Shown: positions 1 to 12,480, counted from the stretch's first letter. The stretch is DNA of 64,000 nucleotides from Alnus glutinosa (GCF_958979055.1 NC_084889.1:6416261-6480260), one strand, 5' to 3'. Made by a program: numbers and translations. The notes: generated from the sequence alone by a model not told the origin.

Positions 1-56
1 AAGTAGAAATATTCCACTCAATATTTGTATGCCTACCTCTTTATTTTTTCTCCCTT

Positions 57-99
<43 letters not shown>

Positions 100-139
100 C
101 TCTCATATTTTCTCCCGTCTTGCAATTTTATTTTTTTTT

Positions 140-179
<40 letters not shown>

Positions 180-560
180 CAACCGAAACACTGAGAGAGA
201 AAGGGGGAGATCATAGAGAGACCGAGAGAGAGAGAGAGATTCGCCGACGGGATCTGGAAAGAACAGTGAGATTTGGAAGGAATGACAGGATCGGGACGAC
301 GGGAACAGGACAATGGGAGAGAGTGTCGGAGATGGAGTGTCGGATCTGTCAAACCCACGCCAATGTGCGTGGGTTTCCAGTCGCATCTGGTGAGGTTGTC
401 GGGGTTTCCGACCGAAACCTACGCTCGGCTTCTCTTTCTGGCTGAATACAGAGAGAGATTCGGTATTTCGGTCAGTTCTCTCTTCCTCTCTCTTTTTCTA
501 TTGCCAGCCGGTGTGCATGGGTTGGCGTGGGTTGACAAATTTCTGGCCGGATTTTCTTCT
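1..560. repeat. Partial copy of the interior of a CACTA-like non-autonomous element
   Basis: This stretch is closely similar to about 38943-39400, the interior of the CACTA-like element at 38647-40021. Both share the opening AAGTAGAAATATTCCACTCA, T-rich runs, a GAGAGA-rich stretch and the same GC-richer core. Here the T runs are much longer and the left terminus is outside the window. Similarity stops near 560, where the large duplicated block begins. The open frames here are low-complexity (poly-Phe or poly-Lys) and I do not regard them as genes. Confidence 0.6.
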
Positions 561-837
561 TCTTTTATTTGGATCTTTGTATACCTTGACCAAGAAAAAA
601 CAAAACAAAGAAACAAATACACTTCTTTGAAAAATTATGGCTTTTGATGTGACTTGAAAACAAAAACCAGAATCTTCACGTATCAAGCGTTACCATTTGA
701 ACCACAACCATTTTTCAACTTACCAGAAATAAATAAATAAATTAATTAATAAATTAAACTATCAATCAATTTTTTGGTGGGAAAATTGGGAAATTGAACT
801 TTTCTTTTCAACCTTATTAATGTTTGCAAAAGGATTG

Positions 838-924
838 TGTTGACTGTCGCTGCCTATCTCATTTGCGTGCTTCCTTCTTAGGGTGGTTTTCGCAGCCCAT
901 GGCCGTGACTCAACATTGTTGTCG
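838..924. repeat. Segment inverted relative to copy B
   Basis: The stretch containing TCGCTGCCTATCTCATTTGC and CCCATGGCCGTGACTCAAC is the reverse complement of about 42333-42421 in copy B, whereas the sequence on both sides is collinear. Copy B additionally holds the inverted-orientation version twice, as a tandem duplication. Confidence 0.8.
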
Positions 925-1624
925 TATATATATCTGTGTGCGCTGGGAGAAGTATTTAGAATAAGAGGCCCAAAAAAAGTCCTTAACGAAAAAGAAAAGA
1001 AACTTAAATAGTCACAACAAAAATGGTTCCAAAATTAATGTCTATTTTTTTTTTTTTTCCTTCCATTTTTTAACATAAGCATTCAACTCTTCAAGGTTTG
1101 AGATTAGAAAATCCCACTTATCAATAGTTGGCATCAAACCTTGATTAAAAAGTACGAATATTATAACCAAAAAAAAAAAAAAGGAACGAATATTCATAGC
1201 AAAGTAGAAAAAAAAGAAAAAGAAAAAAAAGAAGAAGAGAGAGTTAAATACAAAACCATAGATTCTCAGAAAGAACTCCTACCCTTGTCTGAAGAAGGGT
1301 AAGCCAAATCAATTTTTTTAGACAATCTTATACGCTATTGAAAATGATAACTTAGAACATCTTTGGCAATAATTGTTATTTTGTTACTTGAAACAAACAT
1401 TATTTATTATTATTTTATTATTTTATTTTGGCTACTACTTTTTCAATACAAATTGAAAGATAAGAATATAAAGCGAAATAATAAAATATACACACAAAAA
1501 ATTACGTGGTTTAGTTTATGACTTACATTCATAGGATAAATCCCAAAGGGTTATATTTTGCTCTTATTTTTATGAGTGATGTTTATAATATAACAAGTTC
1601 ATATTTATTGAAGAATTAGATACT

Positions 1625-1760
1625 ACAAATAGACTTCAATTACAAGTAGATAAATGTGATTAAGTCATAGACTTCAACTGTAGTTGTTACAGTTTTTAAC
1701 TGTGATTAGATGATAGTCTTCAACTGTGATTAGGTCACAATCTTCAACTGTAGGTATGTG
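1625..1760. repeat. Degenerate minisatellite (CTTCAACTGTGATTAG-type units)
   Basis: Several imperfect units of roughly 25-30 bp built around CTTCAACTGTGATTAG follow each other here. The same array is present in copy B at about 44100-44240. It is non-coding. Confidence 0.6.
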
Positions 1761-1860
1761 ATAGTTAACTTTAGATTTTTGATCTCCAGATATACTCTAA
1801 CACAAACTCTAACAGAGAATATGTATTCCATCTACTTTCTTTAAATATTATTTTTTAAAG

Positions 1861-2050
1861 AAATGTTAGAGCTCATTCTAGTGTCTGTATGTGGTCTTTC
1901 TATGCTGACATGACACTCTATTTTATTTTATTTTTTTAATGAAAACAGGAGAAAGAAATCAAGCTGAATTATTATTTTTTATTTATTAAAAACAAGATGC
2001 TATATTAGCATAGAAGGACCACATAATGACCCTAGAATGAGTTTTAGCAT
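1861..2050. mobile_element. MITE, family 'GAGCTCATTCTAGTGT', copy 1
   Basis: About 190 bp with imperfect terminal inverted repeats. The left end reads TTAGAGCTCATTCTAGTGT and the right end is near its reverse complement (CTAGAATGAG...TTAG). An AT-rich middle contains AAAACAGGAGAAAGAAATCA. Two further copies lie at about 37010-37207 and 44332-44520. The target-site duplication and superfamily are not clear to me. Confidence 0.65.
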
Positions 2051-2070
2051 TTTTTTTATTGTTCTTTCTC

Positions 2071-2752
2071 AGGGGTGTGCAAAATCCGCCTGTACCCGTG
2101 AAACCGCCCCGCCCCGCAATCCCTTTATACTTGTACTATCAAATTTTCCCCAAAAAAATTATAAGAGTCATGACAAGGGATGTGCCTTTGATTTCATCAA
2201 ATTTTCCCCAAAAAAATTATAAAAGTCTCTACTAGAGTCACAAATTGCCCAGGTTATGTACCTTTAATTTCATTCAATACAGTTTTGCACTATCCATTTC
2301 ATCTCTATTCTTATTCCATTCTCATATTCACTTCAATCTCTACATTCTCACATACACATACCCATTCAATCTATAATCACAGAAAAGAATAAAAAAGTTA
2401 TTTACAGTTGGGTTTGTTGGTAATTTTGGTTCTTTCTTCTTGTTCTTGTTTGCTAGTGAGGTTGATTCAATTGGGATTTTCAAATTTTGAACTGGGTTAG
2501 CAAGATTGGAAATTATTTTTTTGGTTTTGGGCCCAAAAAAAAGAAAAGAAGAGGAATACCCGAACCCGCATGAACCCGTCCCGATCCGCACTACCCAAGG
2601 CCTATCGGGTTGACCATTCACTATGCGGGTTGCGGATCTCGATTTTCAAACCTGTTCACTGCGGGGCGGGTTGTGAAAAACACGCAAATCCGGCCCAATC
2701 CAGCCCGCGCCCACCTTTATTAATTGTACTTAGCGAACCTTTTATAAGAAAG
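2071..2752. mobile_element. Insertion present only in copy A, class unknown
   Basis: Copy B reads straight through TTCTTTCTCTACTCTTCC, whereas copy A has about 680 extra bases between TTCTTTCTC and TTTCTCTACTC, with TTTCTC on both sides. The insert starts AGGGGTGTGCAAAATCCG and contains GC-rich CCCGCCCCGC-like tracts at both ends, typical of degenerate plant hAT-like dispersed repeats. A 27-bp direct repeat lies at about 2140-2166 and 2197-2223. I could not see clean terminal inverted repeats. Confidence 0.55.
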
Positions 2753-4818
2753 TTTCTCTACTCTTCCTCTCTCTGTCCCTTCGTTTTTCTTTTTCGTTCT
2801 TTTCTGTTTTTCGTTTTCTAAAACAGTCGCAACCCATTTTGTTTTTCTATTAATCATTCTTTGTTTCTCTTTTAAAGTCAGGTTTGAATTCTTGCGCTTC
2901 TAGTGCTATTTTCAAGCTCAAATATCTGTTCCGATTGACAAAGAATCTGAGCGTTTAGGGAGAGAGAGAGAGAGAAAAGTCTGAGAGAGAGAGAGAAGGC
3001 TAGTGAGAAAAATGAACAAAAAAAATATCATACAAGATGATACAATATTAAACACGACGGTAAATTGGGATGCGATTGTGAATAAATATAACAGTAAATA
3101 GGTTTTGGTGTTATCGTCAATGCCCAAAGACTATAATTGCACTTGATATTGTAGAAGCCACGACGGCTTTGTGGGTTGCAAATTTCTGCATAGAATTGGG
3201 GCTTACAGAACGTGATTTTGGAAGGTAATGCCTTTCAAGTAGTGCAAGCGTTGAGTAAAAATAGAAGAAATTAGAATTGATATGACCACATAATTGAGGA
3301 CACTAGAGAGGCACTGAACTACTTGCACAAATAATATGTCAACCATGTAAAGCGACAACTTAATGAAATCACCCACAGTCTTGCAAGTTGCAAATGAAGT
3401 TTTATCCATGCTGGAAGATCATATTTTTATAGATTAAGTTCCGTTGTGCTTGATATATTTTTCTTATAATAGGTTCGCTAAGTTCAATTAAAAAAAAAAA
3501 AATGGAACTTTTGCTTATAAGCATTTTGCAAGATATTGGAGATTGAGCAAGGAAACCCGGAATAGAAATTCCCTAATATTACGGGAATTTTAATTGTTTT
3601 TTGAGTTAATTGTTTGTATCAAATTATACTTAAGTCTATCTTCATTTTTTGAGGCAAGTCCAATCATAAAATAGAAAAAAGAAGGGAAATAATGGAAAAA
3701 AGGACTCAATGTTCCAAAGATCTCCATGCATATCTCATCCATTAGCCAGAATTGATTGAGAAAGCGACTGTTCCGGAGGTTTCCTCCATTGAAAACACCG
3801 TGCATTTTTTTATTGTCTACCAGTCATTCATTATCATTGCTTATAATTTAGAGTTGATAGGATAATTGACTATTTCTTGGTATCAGAAAATGACAGATAC
3901 AACCGGCGTCATCTGATTGAACATGATTAATAAACGAGACAGATTCAAATCAAACTGGCTTAATTCACAATTGATTCATATAACTCATATAAATTTAGCT
4001 GGGGGTATGGATAATTAGATATCAATTATTAAATTGATTGTCATGAATCAAGTTGTAAATTTATATAATTGATATCATTTATAATTATAACATATAGAAT
4101 TGTGTTAATTAACTCATGCTAAACATTTGAGTCAATTTAATTCATTTATATGAAACACATCAAAACAAGCCAGGTTAGAATGAGTTTGACTCATTTAATT
4201 AAATAAGTTATGTTTGAATTAATTTATATAGTCGTACACCGACTACATAATTTGAATTGCCAACCCTAGCATTAAGAGCCTTCTGTTCCCTTTTTTTTTT
4301 TTTTTTTAAATTATAGATTTCTTTCATTAATGTTTTGGGTCGTGGGTCTATTATCTCTCTTAAATATATACGTATTAGAATGGAAATAAAAGCAAAGGGA
4401 GACCCATCATTCTATCATCTTTCTTCGGGCGGAAAAAGTAAAAAGAAAGCCATCTTTTTCTGAGTTTTGAACTACTCTCACCAACCATGGCCTCTCCAAT
4501 TGACTGCAATGAATCATGCACAAGCATTTGTGATGGAAATTAAACACACATAGCTTTAATCTACAAGTCCTACCGACGTGGGAAAAAAGAAAGAAGAAAG
4601 AGATCTGCCTTATTTGTTAGTTTTTTTATTGAGTGTTTCTTTTCTTTATTTTTTCTTTTTTTTTTTTTTCTCTGAAAAGTGTTTTAATATAACATAAGAA
4701 TAAAAAGTAGTTTTTACGTATTTAAAATTGTTTTGTATTTTAGATTGTTTGTTTATATTTTTATTTTATTTTTTAAAGGAGCAAGTAAAGTTAGTGTTAT
4801 ATCAATATATCTTGCTTA

Positions 4819-4822
<4 letters not shown>

Positions 4823-4859
<37 letters not shown>
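4823..4859. repeat. (AG)n microsatellite
   Basis: An uninterrupted AG dinucleotide run of about 37 bp. It is shorter in copy B, near 46699-46718. Confidence 0.95.
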
Positions 4860-4861
<2 letters not shown>

Positions 4862-4906
4862 TCATATTTTGACCAATATGTAATAGCCACATGTATTCTA
4901 AAATCA

Positions 4907-5722
4907 GGATTTGGCTTACATGCTGTACTTTAAATAACAGCATATCTGCTGTACTTTAAACTGACGGTCAAGATTAAAAGTCTGTTTTAAATATAGAAAA
5001 AGCTGGTTACTTTCCAAACTTTGAAGGTTTTGCCGGTTACCATTTTTCATTTGGCTCTATTTCCTCCCTCTTCATTTTACTTCCTCCCCATTTTTTTTTT
5101 CGTGGAGCCTTCTGTTGTGAAGATTGTTTGCCTCTACAGTTTGCTCTCCCTCTTTACAACAAAAGGCACCCATTTCCCATAAGGGAGTATGAACTCTAAA
5201 TTGCAAACTACAACTCGATAGATAGAGACAAAGAAGAATTTAAATGGACAAAACAGCCATGGAAGTGTAGGCGAAGGAGAGAAGCACCCAATCTTGTAAA
5301 ATCGTAGATTGAGCAGCCGATTCATGGTGGTAAAGACCTTTGGGCAAATTTTAGAAAGGAAAAAAAAAATCTGTAGAGAATTGAGTAGAGGAACTCCCCC
5401 TTAAAGCACAATCCGTGGACTTTGATGATGTTGAGAATTTTCAAGAGGGCCAAAACAAACAAACTCTAAATTTGGATGTGTTTGTATCTGGGATATTGTG
5501 TTTCTCTTTCAGTCTTTCTCTTCCAGTTGAGAGAGAGAAAAAGCAGTTTAGAGGAGAAAAAATGAAGAGAGAGGACGTTGGGCGGCTTGAGCCAGTAGAA
5601 AAGAAGGGTGACCGGCAAGAGTGGTAACTTTTTTAAGTTTTAAAAAGACTTTCAATCTTGGCCGTTGGTTTAAACTACAACAGATCTGCTGTTATTTAAA
5701 CTACAGCATGTAAGCCAAATCC
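4907..5722. mobile_element. Non-autonomous MULE-like element (copy A only)
   Basis: An 816-bp insert bounded by a perfect 9-bp direct repeat CTAAAATCA (4898-4906 and 5723-5731). The terminal inverted repeats are about 80 bp and imperfect: the left begins GGATTTGGCTTACATGCTGT and the right ends with its reverse complement. Long TIRs and a 9-bp duplication are MULE hallmarks. Copy B has the empty site CTAAAGCCA near 46757. The interior has short open frames (5134-5325 minus, 5415-5627 plus) with no recognisable domain, so no transposase is encoded. Confidence 0.85.
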
Positions 5723-8700
5723 CTAAAATCAAATGCCCCCTATTTTGTTTTAATTTGTTTTTTAATTTTCTTTTTCTTTCTTTTGACTTTTTGATTTAGG
5801 TTGTCCAAAACTGAAGTTTCTTTTTTTTTTTTTTTTAACAAATATTCTTCTTCTAAATACTTCCAAAAAAATAAATCAAAAGATCATATATGGATAGAAA
5901 TTTCCTTACATACAATGCCATAGATGTTGGGGAAAATGTCTTCCAACCATAATAAATCTATGCTATAGGTGAAAGTTTCTTGAACTAGCCCGGCCATGAG
6001 CTGTTGAATTGGCTTTCCTCTTAACATGTACAACAATATATGATCACAATAAGCACAATTATTGTTTGAAACTCTCTATAATTAAATTGACCAAACTTAC
6101 TCAAATTGAGCCTCTCATAATTGATTTATTGAACAATTTGCAAAGCATCTCCGTCTAAACTAAAGTTTCAACTCTATAAACTTGAACAAAATACAAAAAT
6201 ACATAGAATTTGAAAATAAAAGCTTATTTGGTATTAAATGTTAATGTAGCGAAAATAATGCTTTAAGTAGCATTATGACCTAATAAGTTAATCTTTTAAC
6301 CTCCCACCTTCTTGATTTTCTCTCACAAAGTCAAATTTAGTAAATTTGTGATAGTTTAGCTAACTTTGTTAAATATATTTTACTAGACTTAATGTAAATA
6401 TCCTGGAAACGATTTTTGGGTCTGCCCAATGGTTCCCAGGATATCCTTGTAGCCCAGAATGCACAAAACAGAAATGGCGTCACTGATGGGCTACTTTGGT
6501 CGATCTATTGGCCTGACGTATTTTTATATATATATATATATAGTCTGATTTTCGCTGTTTGGATAAAAAAAACGCACGTGGGTTGCTTGAGCCTCGAGGA
6601 TTGAGGTTCCCTTTGTAGCTGTTCTAGAAAACAGAAAAAGCCCTGTTCAAAAAAAAAAAAAAAAAAAAAAAAAAAACAGAAAAAGCCAATGACGTAACCA
6701 GAATTATTATTATTATTATTTTTTTTTTATTAATGTTACATATCTTTCAAAATTATTATTTAATCAAAATTTAATATAGATAATCTCAAGTTCAATAATA
6801 ATTTTAAAAGTCATACAATATTTGGTAGGACACAAAAATAACTCTAGTCCTCTTTATAATATTACTCTTAACCAATTATGACTTTAATCTAATTATGAAC
6901 TTTTCTTAATTTAATTTCTCACCATGAGGTAATAAGGACATTTTTTTTTTTAAGAACAAAAAAGCAATAAAGGGGAAACAGGCAAGAGGAGGTGAATAGA
7001 AATAACCTGCCAATTGGGCCAGAAAACTTAAAAGAATAAATAATGGACAATTTGAGATTTATTAGGATAAGTGGGCTTTATAGCAATCGGAAGAGCAAAT
7101 TAGTGTAAAAGATACCGATAAAATTTTTTAAATAAAGTTTGAATCTGGTAAAACTTCTACAATTTAGATCAAAGTAAAAAAGAAAATGACAGCACAAATC
7201 CAACAAAAATCAATCTGGGTAGCTCACCAATGGATCGTACTGGTTTACAAATATCTCAGTCACTTTTTGAGGTAAAAATAATGAACCGGGGCGGGGTCAG
7301 GCTTTGAGGTAAAAATAGCAGTGCATTATACTAGCCCCCACCTCCATCATTTTTCCCTTTAATTTAAACGTCAAATATGATTCGATGTGATTCATTATAG
7401 TCTTAAGTTCTTATCAAATCACCAACTACTTTTTATTATTTCAAAATTGATCAAAGTTTCAATACTACAATTAATTGTAATATTGAAAGGTGAAGGGAGT
7501 AAATGTGATAAGGACAAATTGACCAACAATGGCCATTGCTAGAAGGAGTTCCACCGTGTCCATTATTGTATGAGAAATGATATTTTTATATTTCTTATAT
7601 AGTTTTTGAACATCTCATTTTTAAATATACCTTTAGATTTATAAAACTTACATTGGGCTCTACAAATTTAATGGTGAATTTGATTTTTTTTATTTTTATT
7701 TTCAATGAAAGATCTGAGTATTTTGTTGATCACGAGCATAAAGTTCTGTAAAATCATCTCCACAAGTTATGAGGTTACATAGTCATAGATACAAACAAAA
7801 TTTTTGCAATAAAGTGTTATTTATGACTTTCATCTTTCGCTAACTCATGTACAAAAATAGTTAAAGAGCAGATCTGCTCCGAATAGACTAGATCTAAATA
7901 AGGGTAGCTAAATATCCTAGAAAAAATTATTTAAACCGGTCGTGAGAGATAACCCTTCACACCTGATTAACCTTCATCTCGTAAATCGCCCATGAAGACA
8001 TATCTAAAGAGAAGAAAACTCTTATTCAAAGCAAAAACATAACCAGCAAACAGCAGCAACGGTCAGGGAGGAGATGAACGGCACATGACGGAGGTAGATG
8101 AGCGGATGCAAAGCGGATAGGCTAAAATTGCTGATCTGGTCGGAGAATACCTACAAACAACAGAAAAAACTCGAATGAAAGAGAGAGATAGTAGGAGCGG
8201 GGTGTAGAAATGAAAAGGCCAGGGAGGGGATGAGGTAGCAAATTTGCTCTCTCCTCCGCTCAAATTTGTTTTCTGAGAGGTGAAGTGTAGGGCCGACTTC
8301 TAAGAGAATTTGAAACTTAATTGGATGTAGATGAACAAAATATGTATTGGAAATGTAAGTGTCATTTCTCTTGTTGTATTCTTGACTCTCAAGTTTGAGT
8401 GGAGATCAATTTGATCTGCTTTGAGTATTTGACAAAAAGAAACGATACATATACATTTTTTTATATATGTTTATATGTTTGTGTACAATTAAATTTTAAT
8501 TCTATCATTAAATTTGTGAGATTTACGTAAGGTTTTATAAATTTAATAATGAATTTAAAATTAAAATGCGTAGAAATTTATTCCTATCGTTTTTCGTATT
8601 TACAAACACTTAATTAATCCAATGCCTCTATTTTCTTGTACTCCACAATATTAGAGACGTGTTTACCACGCGCCTTTCAATTATTTTGAACTGGTACTCA

Positions 8701-8840
8701 GAGGTTCCATTAATTCCCTCAAAAAGTCTCGAGCATAAAACTTTTTTGTTTTCTTTTTTGAGGCAGCCCAACTGAAGGGAAGAGTACTATTCAAATTTAG
8801 TACTGTCTATAAGCTTTTGATGAAAGCTTCATCTGCCTCG

Positions 8841-8848
8841 ATATAAAG
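8841..8848 (+). promoter_or_regulatory. TATA box of PRX1
   Basis: ATATAAAG lies about 41 bp upstream of the ATG, within CTCGATATAAAGCC. The motif and its surroundings are conserved at the same place before PRX2 and PRX3. Confidence 0.7.
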
Positions 8849-8888
8849 CCCCCTGCTGCTCTCTCTTTGCACAACAAACTAACCCACT

Positions 8889-11223
8889 ATGGCTGGTTTT
8901 GCTTCTTTTTCTTGTGTGCTTTTCATCTCTTCGCTTTTGCTGGCTTCCTACGCTTGTGCCTCAGAGCTAGAACTAGACTATTCTTCTCTTCCCGTAGTGA
9001 AGGGACTGTCATGGTCATTCTACGACTCTAGCTGCCCTAAGCTTGAATCCGTCATCAGAAAAGAGCTCAAGAAGGTCTTCAAGAAAGACATTGGCCAAGC
9101 CGCTGGCTTGCTTCGTCTCCACTTCCATGACTGCTTTGTTCAGGTAACAAAAATATATAGCTCATGGGGTCACTGTTTAGGCCTTGAATATCATAGGCTT
9201 TTAAACTTGTCCATAACGCGTAATTTGCAATGCAGGGATGTGATGCTTCGGTGTTGCTTGATGGATCAGCCAGTGGTCCAAGTGAGCAGGACGCGCCTCC
9301 GAACCTCAGCTTGAGAGCAAAGGCATTTGAGATCATCGACGACATTCGTGAGCGTGTCCACAAGCGGTGCGGACGGGTCGTCTCTTGCGCCGACATCACT
9401 GCTATCGCTGCGCGTGACTCTGTTTTCCTGGTAAATGCTTCACCAGCCCCTTTAACTTCATTGCTGCAGCCTGCAAATTAAATGCAATGAATTTACCTTA
9501 TTCTCTCAATTCATCATTCAACGCAAATTGTACGGACCAGTGGATATGTCGGTTACTTATTCTTCATCTCCTTCTCTCTCTCTTTTTTTTTTTTTTTTTG
9601 CAATGGTCTTTTAACGTATCATTGTCCCCATTTAACATTTGAAATGACCAAAAAAAAAAAAAAAAATTAATTAATTTAATTTAATTTTTATTTAATATTT
9701 TACTTTTTAAATCTTGAAGAGTATTTTTATCATTTTGAATTGCGAACAAAGATATTGAAATTTTGATAGGTACATTGTAAAAATTAAAAGATAAGTAATA
9801 TTGTTTAGTAGATCACTTTACAACTACCATATAACTTGATGTTGATATAGTAAAATTTATCAATTAAATTAGTATTTATAAAAAAATTATAAAAAATCAA
9901 AGATTAATTTTTACTGTTTTGGCATCTCTAAGTATATGATAGTAATATAATAATATATACAGAATAGCATGGTAAAACTAGTAAAAATGGATGGTAGTAA
10001 TATGAAGGGAGAAGGGTAAATATAGTTTTACTGTTACTATCATTGCCTCCATGTGCACCTCCATTTGCAGAAATCATAATAGTGGTTATTGTTCGAATAA
10101 TTTTAGAAGTTACTCTTATATATTTTTTGTGTTCCTCTAAAAATAATGTGCTTTTAAAATCATCACTTAATCAAAATTTAATAATGATAAATCACAAGCT
10201 TGTGTCTTTGTTGTCTCTTCCTCGGGCATTGCTAGCTGTGAGAATTAAAATCGATGAAGTAGATAAGTACCTGCCATTGCTAACTTTTGTAGTTTTAGAT
10301 ACTCTTATGTTCTAAATTGCCTAAATTTAGTTAATACTAGGCAAAAGTCATGTCCAACAACTTATTTTTCGTTTATCTAAAGCACATATTGTTCTACAGT
10401 GATAATCCATCTTTGAATTATCACTTTGCAAAATATTGCTTTATTATTTCTCACCTACAATGATATTTTCAAGAGAAAAAAAAAATTAGAGAAGAAAATA
10501 AACAATCTGTTAAAATGTGAATTAAAAAAGTAGTAGTAAAAATAAAAAATTGCACTTTTTGGTTAGCTATTTTAATGACTGCTTTCCGCATTGCAGTCAG
10601 GAGGTCCAGACTACAATGTGCCACTGGGAAGGAAGGATGGACTAACCTTCGCTACAAGGGAGGTAACATTAGAGAATCTTCCCGCACCCTCAAGCAACGC
10701 TAGTGTCATTCTCGACTCTTTGGCCACCAAAAACTTGGATGCCATCGATGTGGTAGCCCTCTCCGGTGGCCACACCATTGGCATTGGCCACTGCGCTTCT
10801 TTTATTGAGCGGTTCTACCCAACTCAAGACCCAACCATGGACAAAACCTTTGCCAAAGACCTCAAACAAATTTGTCCCACGCAAGATTCAAATGCCACCA
10901 CCGTGTTAGATATCCGGTCGCCTGACAAGTTCGATAACAAATACTATGTTGACCTCATGAATCGCCAAGGCTTGTTCACGTCAGACCAAGACTTGTACAC
11001 GGATAGCAGGACAAAGGACATCGTCACTAGCTTTGCTGTCGACGAGGATATGTTCTTCGAGCAGTTCGCCAAGTCCATGATTAAAATGGGACAATTGAGC
11101 GTGTTGACAAGCAAGGAAGGGGAAATTCGTGCCAATTGCTCCGTGAGGAATTCTTATAATATCAAATTGATCAAAACTGTCGTGGAAGAAGAGGAGGAGG
11201 GCGTTGCTTCTTCTGAGTTGTAA
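8889..11223 (+). CDS. PER12: Class III peroxidase, Peroxidase 12-like (PRX1)
   Basis: Secreted or vacuolar haem peroxidase (EC 1.11.1.7) that oxidises phenolics with H2O2. Exons: 8889-9143, 9236-9430 and 10597-11223, all joined in phase 0, giving 358 residues. A signal peptide covers about residues 1-25. The distal site is RLHFHDCFVQ (residues 76-85) with catalytic Arg and His, and the proximal haem His lies in LSGGHTIG. The eight structural Cys of the family are all present (SSCP, HDCF, GCDA, KRCG, VSCADI, GHCA, QICP, ANCS), as are several N-glycosylation sequons (NLS, NAS, NAT, NCS). An acidic tail of about 20 residues follows ANCSVRN and may be a C-terminal propeptide. Family members usually have three introns; here the last two exons are fused. 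The second intron (about 1.17 kb) is AT-rich. The assignment to Peroxidase 12 rests on my memory of the Arabidopsis protein. Confidence 0.95.
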
Positions 11224-11988
11224 GGGTGTTTATGAACATGTCTCAACTTCTTCATGTATTAATTTCTTTTTCTAAGAAGATGAGGGGAGGGGCCGAGGGG
11301 GGGATGGCTTGGTTAATTATGAGTTAAATTCAGACTTTGGAAGGAGTATATTGCTTTTCTAATGTTATAACTTTTGCTTCAGTATGTTAAGTTTGTTTTG
11401 TTTCAAAAATTAGAGGATAATTATGCGCGCTACTTAGATTAATTAATTAGGTGTTTTGGAAGCATCACTGGTTGCCAAATAATTTTCCTTCAACCCTTTT
11501 TTTTTTTTTTTTAATTTCTTTTTTCAAAACGAAAACTTTAACAAGAAACGTACACAAGACAATTTTCACATTTAAATCATATCATATCACTTTAAAAAAA
11601 AAATAACAAAATCTTTTAAAAAGCATTAACAAATAGACTCTCTTTCTTATCGAGTATCTCTCTTTCAGATCAGTTAAGAGATACTACGTTGAATGCTGGT
11701 TGGTTTTTTATGATTAGAAGAGGAATTTATGATTGCTCATTGGAATTTGAAAATTGAAGTCTTGCATGCATGAGATTAATTGTAAATTTGTAGGACCTAG
11801 GATTTACAAATTTAATTGTGAATTTGAAAAGTAATTGGACGAGATGTTTCAAATAATAAACTTTTCCTAGTTTTTGTTTGGCTTGATGAGAAACGTAGGT
11901 TAACAGAGAGCTTTTTACACAAATAAATATAATACGGGGTGTACTTTATTATATAAAATTAATAACATGTAAATGTAGATTTGTACGA
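11224..11988. other. 3' flank of PRX1 up to the CACTA insertion
   Basis: This AT-rich, non-coding flank matches 52389-53140 after PRX2. Its first part also matches the start of the PRX3 3' flank (59610-59770, including AAGAAGATGAGGGGAGG). The transcript end probably lies within it, but I see no single decisive polyadenylation signal. Confidence 0.6.
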
Positions 11989-12004
11989 ACTACAAGAAAA
12001 ATGG

Positions 12005-12480
12005 TCTTTAGCGACGACCCTGAGTCGTCGCTATAGCCCTTAAAGTGGTTGCTATTGACTATTAGCAACGACTTTGGTTGTCGCAAAAGTGGTCGCTAAA
12101 ACTTCGTCGTTAAAGACTAAATAGCGACGACTTTTTATTTCGTCGCTGATAATGACTATTAGCGACAACAGTTGTCGTCGCTATTATTACAAATAATGGT
12201 TGCTAAAAATGCCTCCCGAGATACACTGTCGTCGCTAATGATGTACACATTAGTGACGATGTTGTGTCATCGCTAATGGTGCACACAACAGCGACGACTC
12301 AGTGTCGTCGCTAATGTACACACAACAACGACGACATCGTGTCGTCGCTAATGGTGCACACAACAGTGACGACATTGTGTCGTTGCTATTGTGCACACAA
12401 TAATGTGCACACAACAGCGATGACATTGTGTCGTCGCTAATGTGCACACAACAACAACGACATTGTGTCGTCGCTAATGA
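12005..12480. repeat. Left subterminal repeat array of the CACTA element
   Basis: Tandem and inverted units built from GCGACGAC and GTCGTCGCTAATG alternate with GTGCACACAACA spacers. Each unit can fold into a short hairpin around the GCGACGAC/GTCGTCGC pair. In En/Spm-type elements, subterminal repeats bind the element's own DNA-binding protein, and the same role is inferred here. The open frame across this array (12250-12447, minus) is simple-repeat translation and not a gene. Confidence 0.85.

Larger units (their letters stand above)
570..11988. repeat. Segmental duplication, copy A (left part)
   Basis: Base-by-base reading shows this block matches about 42045-53140 (copy B) through intergenic DNA, the whole PRX1/PRX2 gene and its 3' flank. 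The match starts at a shared TTGTATACCTTGACCAAG. It is interrupted by copy-specific insertions and small indels, listed separately. Copy A resumes at 27964, after the CACTA insertion. Outside PRX1 and the listed elements (notably 2753-4822, 5723-8838 and 11224-11988) I see AT-rich intergenic DNA with degenerate repeats and no supportable gene. Confidence 0.9.

Noticed and set aside
25..445. Open frames rich in Phe or Lys at the window start
   Set aside because: They are translations of long T-runs on either strand and have no domain or codon pattern of a gene.
8063..8263. Minus-strand 66-codon frame upstream of PRX1
   Set aside because: The matching region in copy B (about 49319-49480) has indels that destroy the frame, so it is not a conserved gene.
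12250..12480. CRISPR-like regularly spaced repeats
   Set aside because: The repeats are part of the CACTA subterminal array, occur in both orientations with degenerate spacers, and the DNA is plant nuclear.
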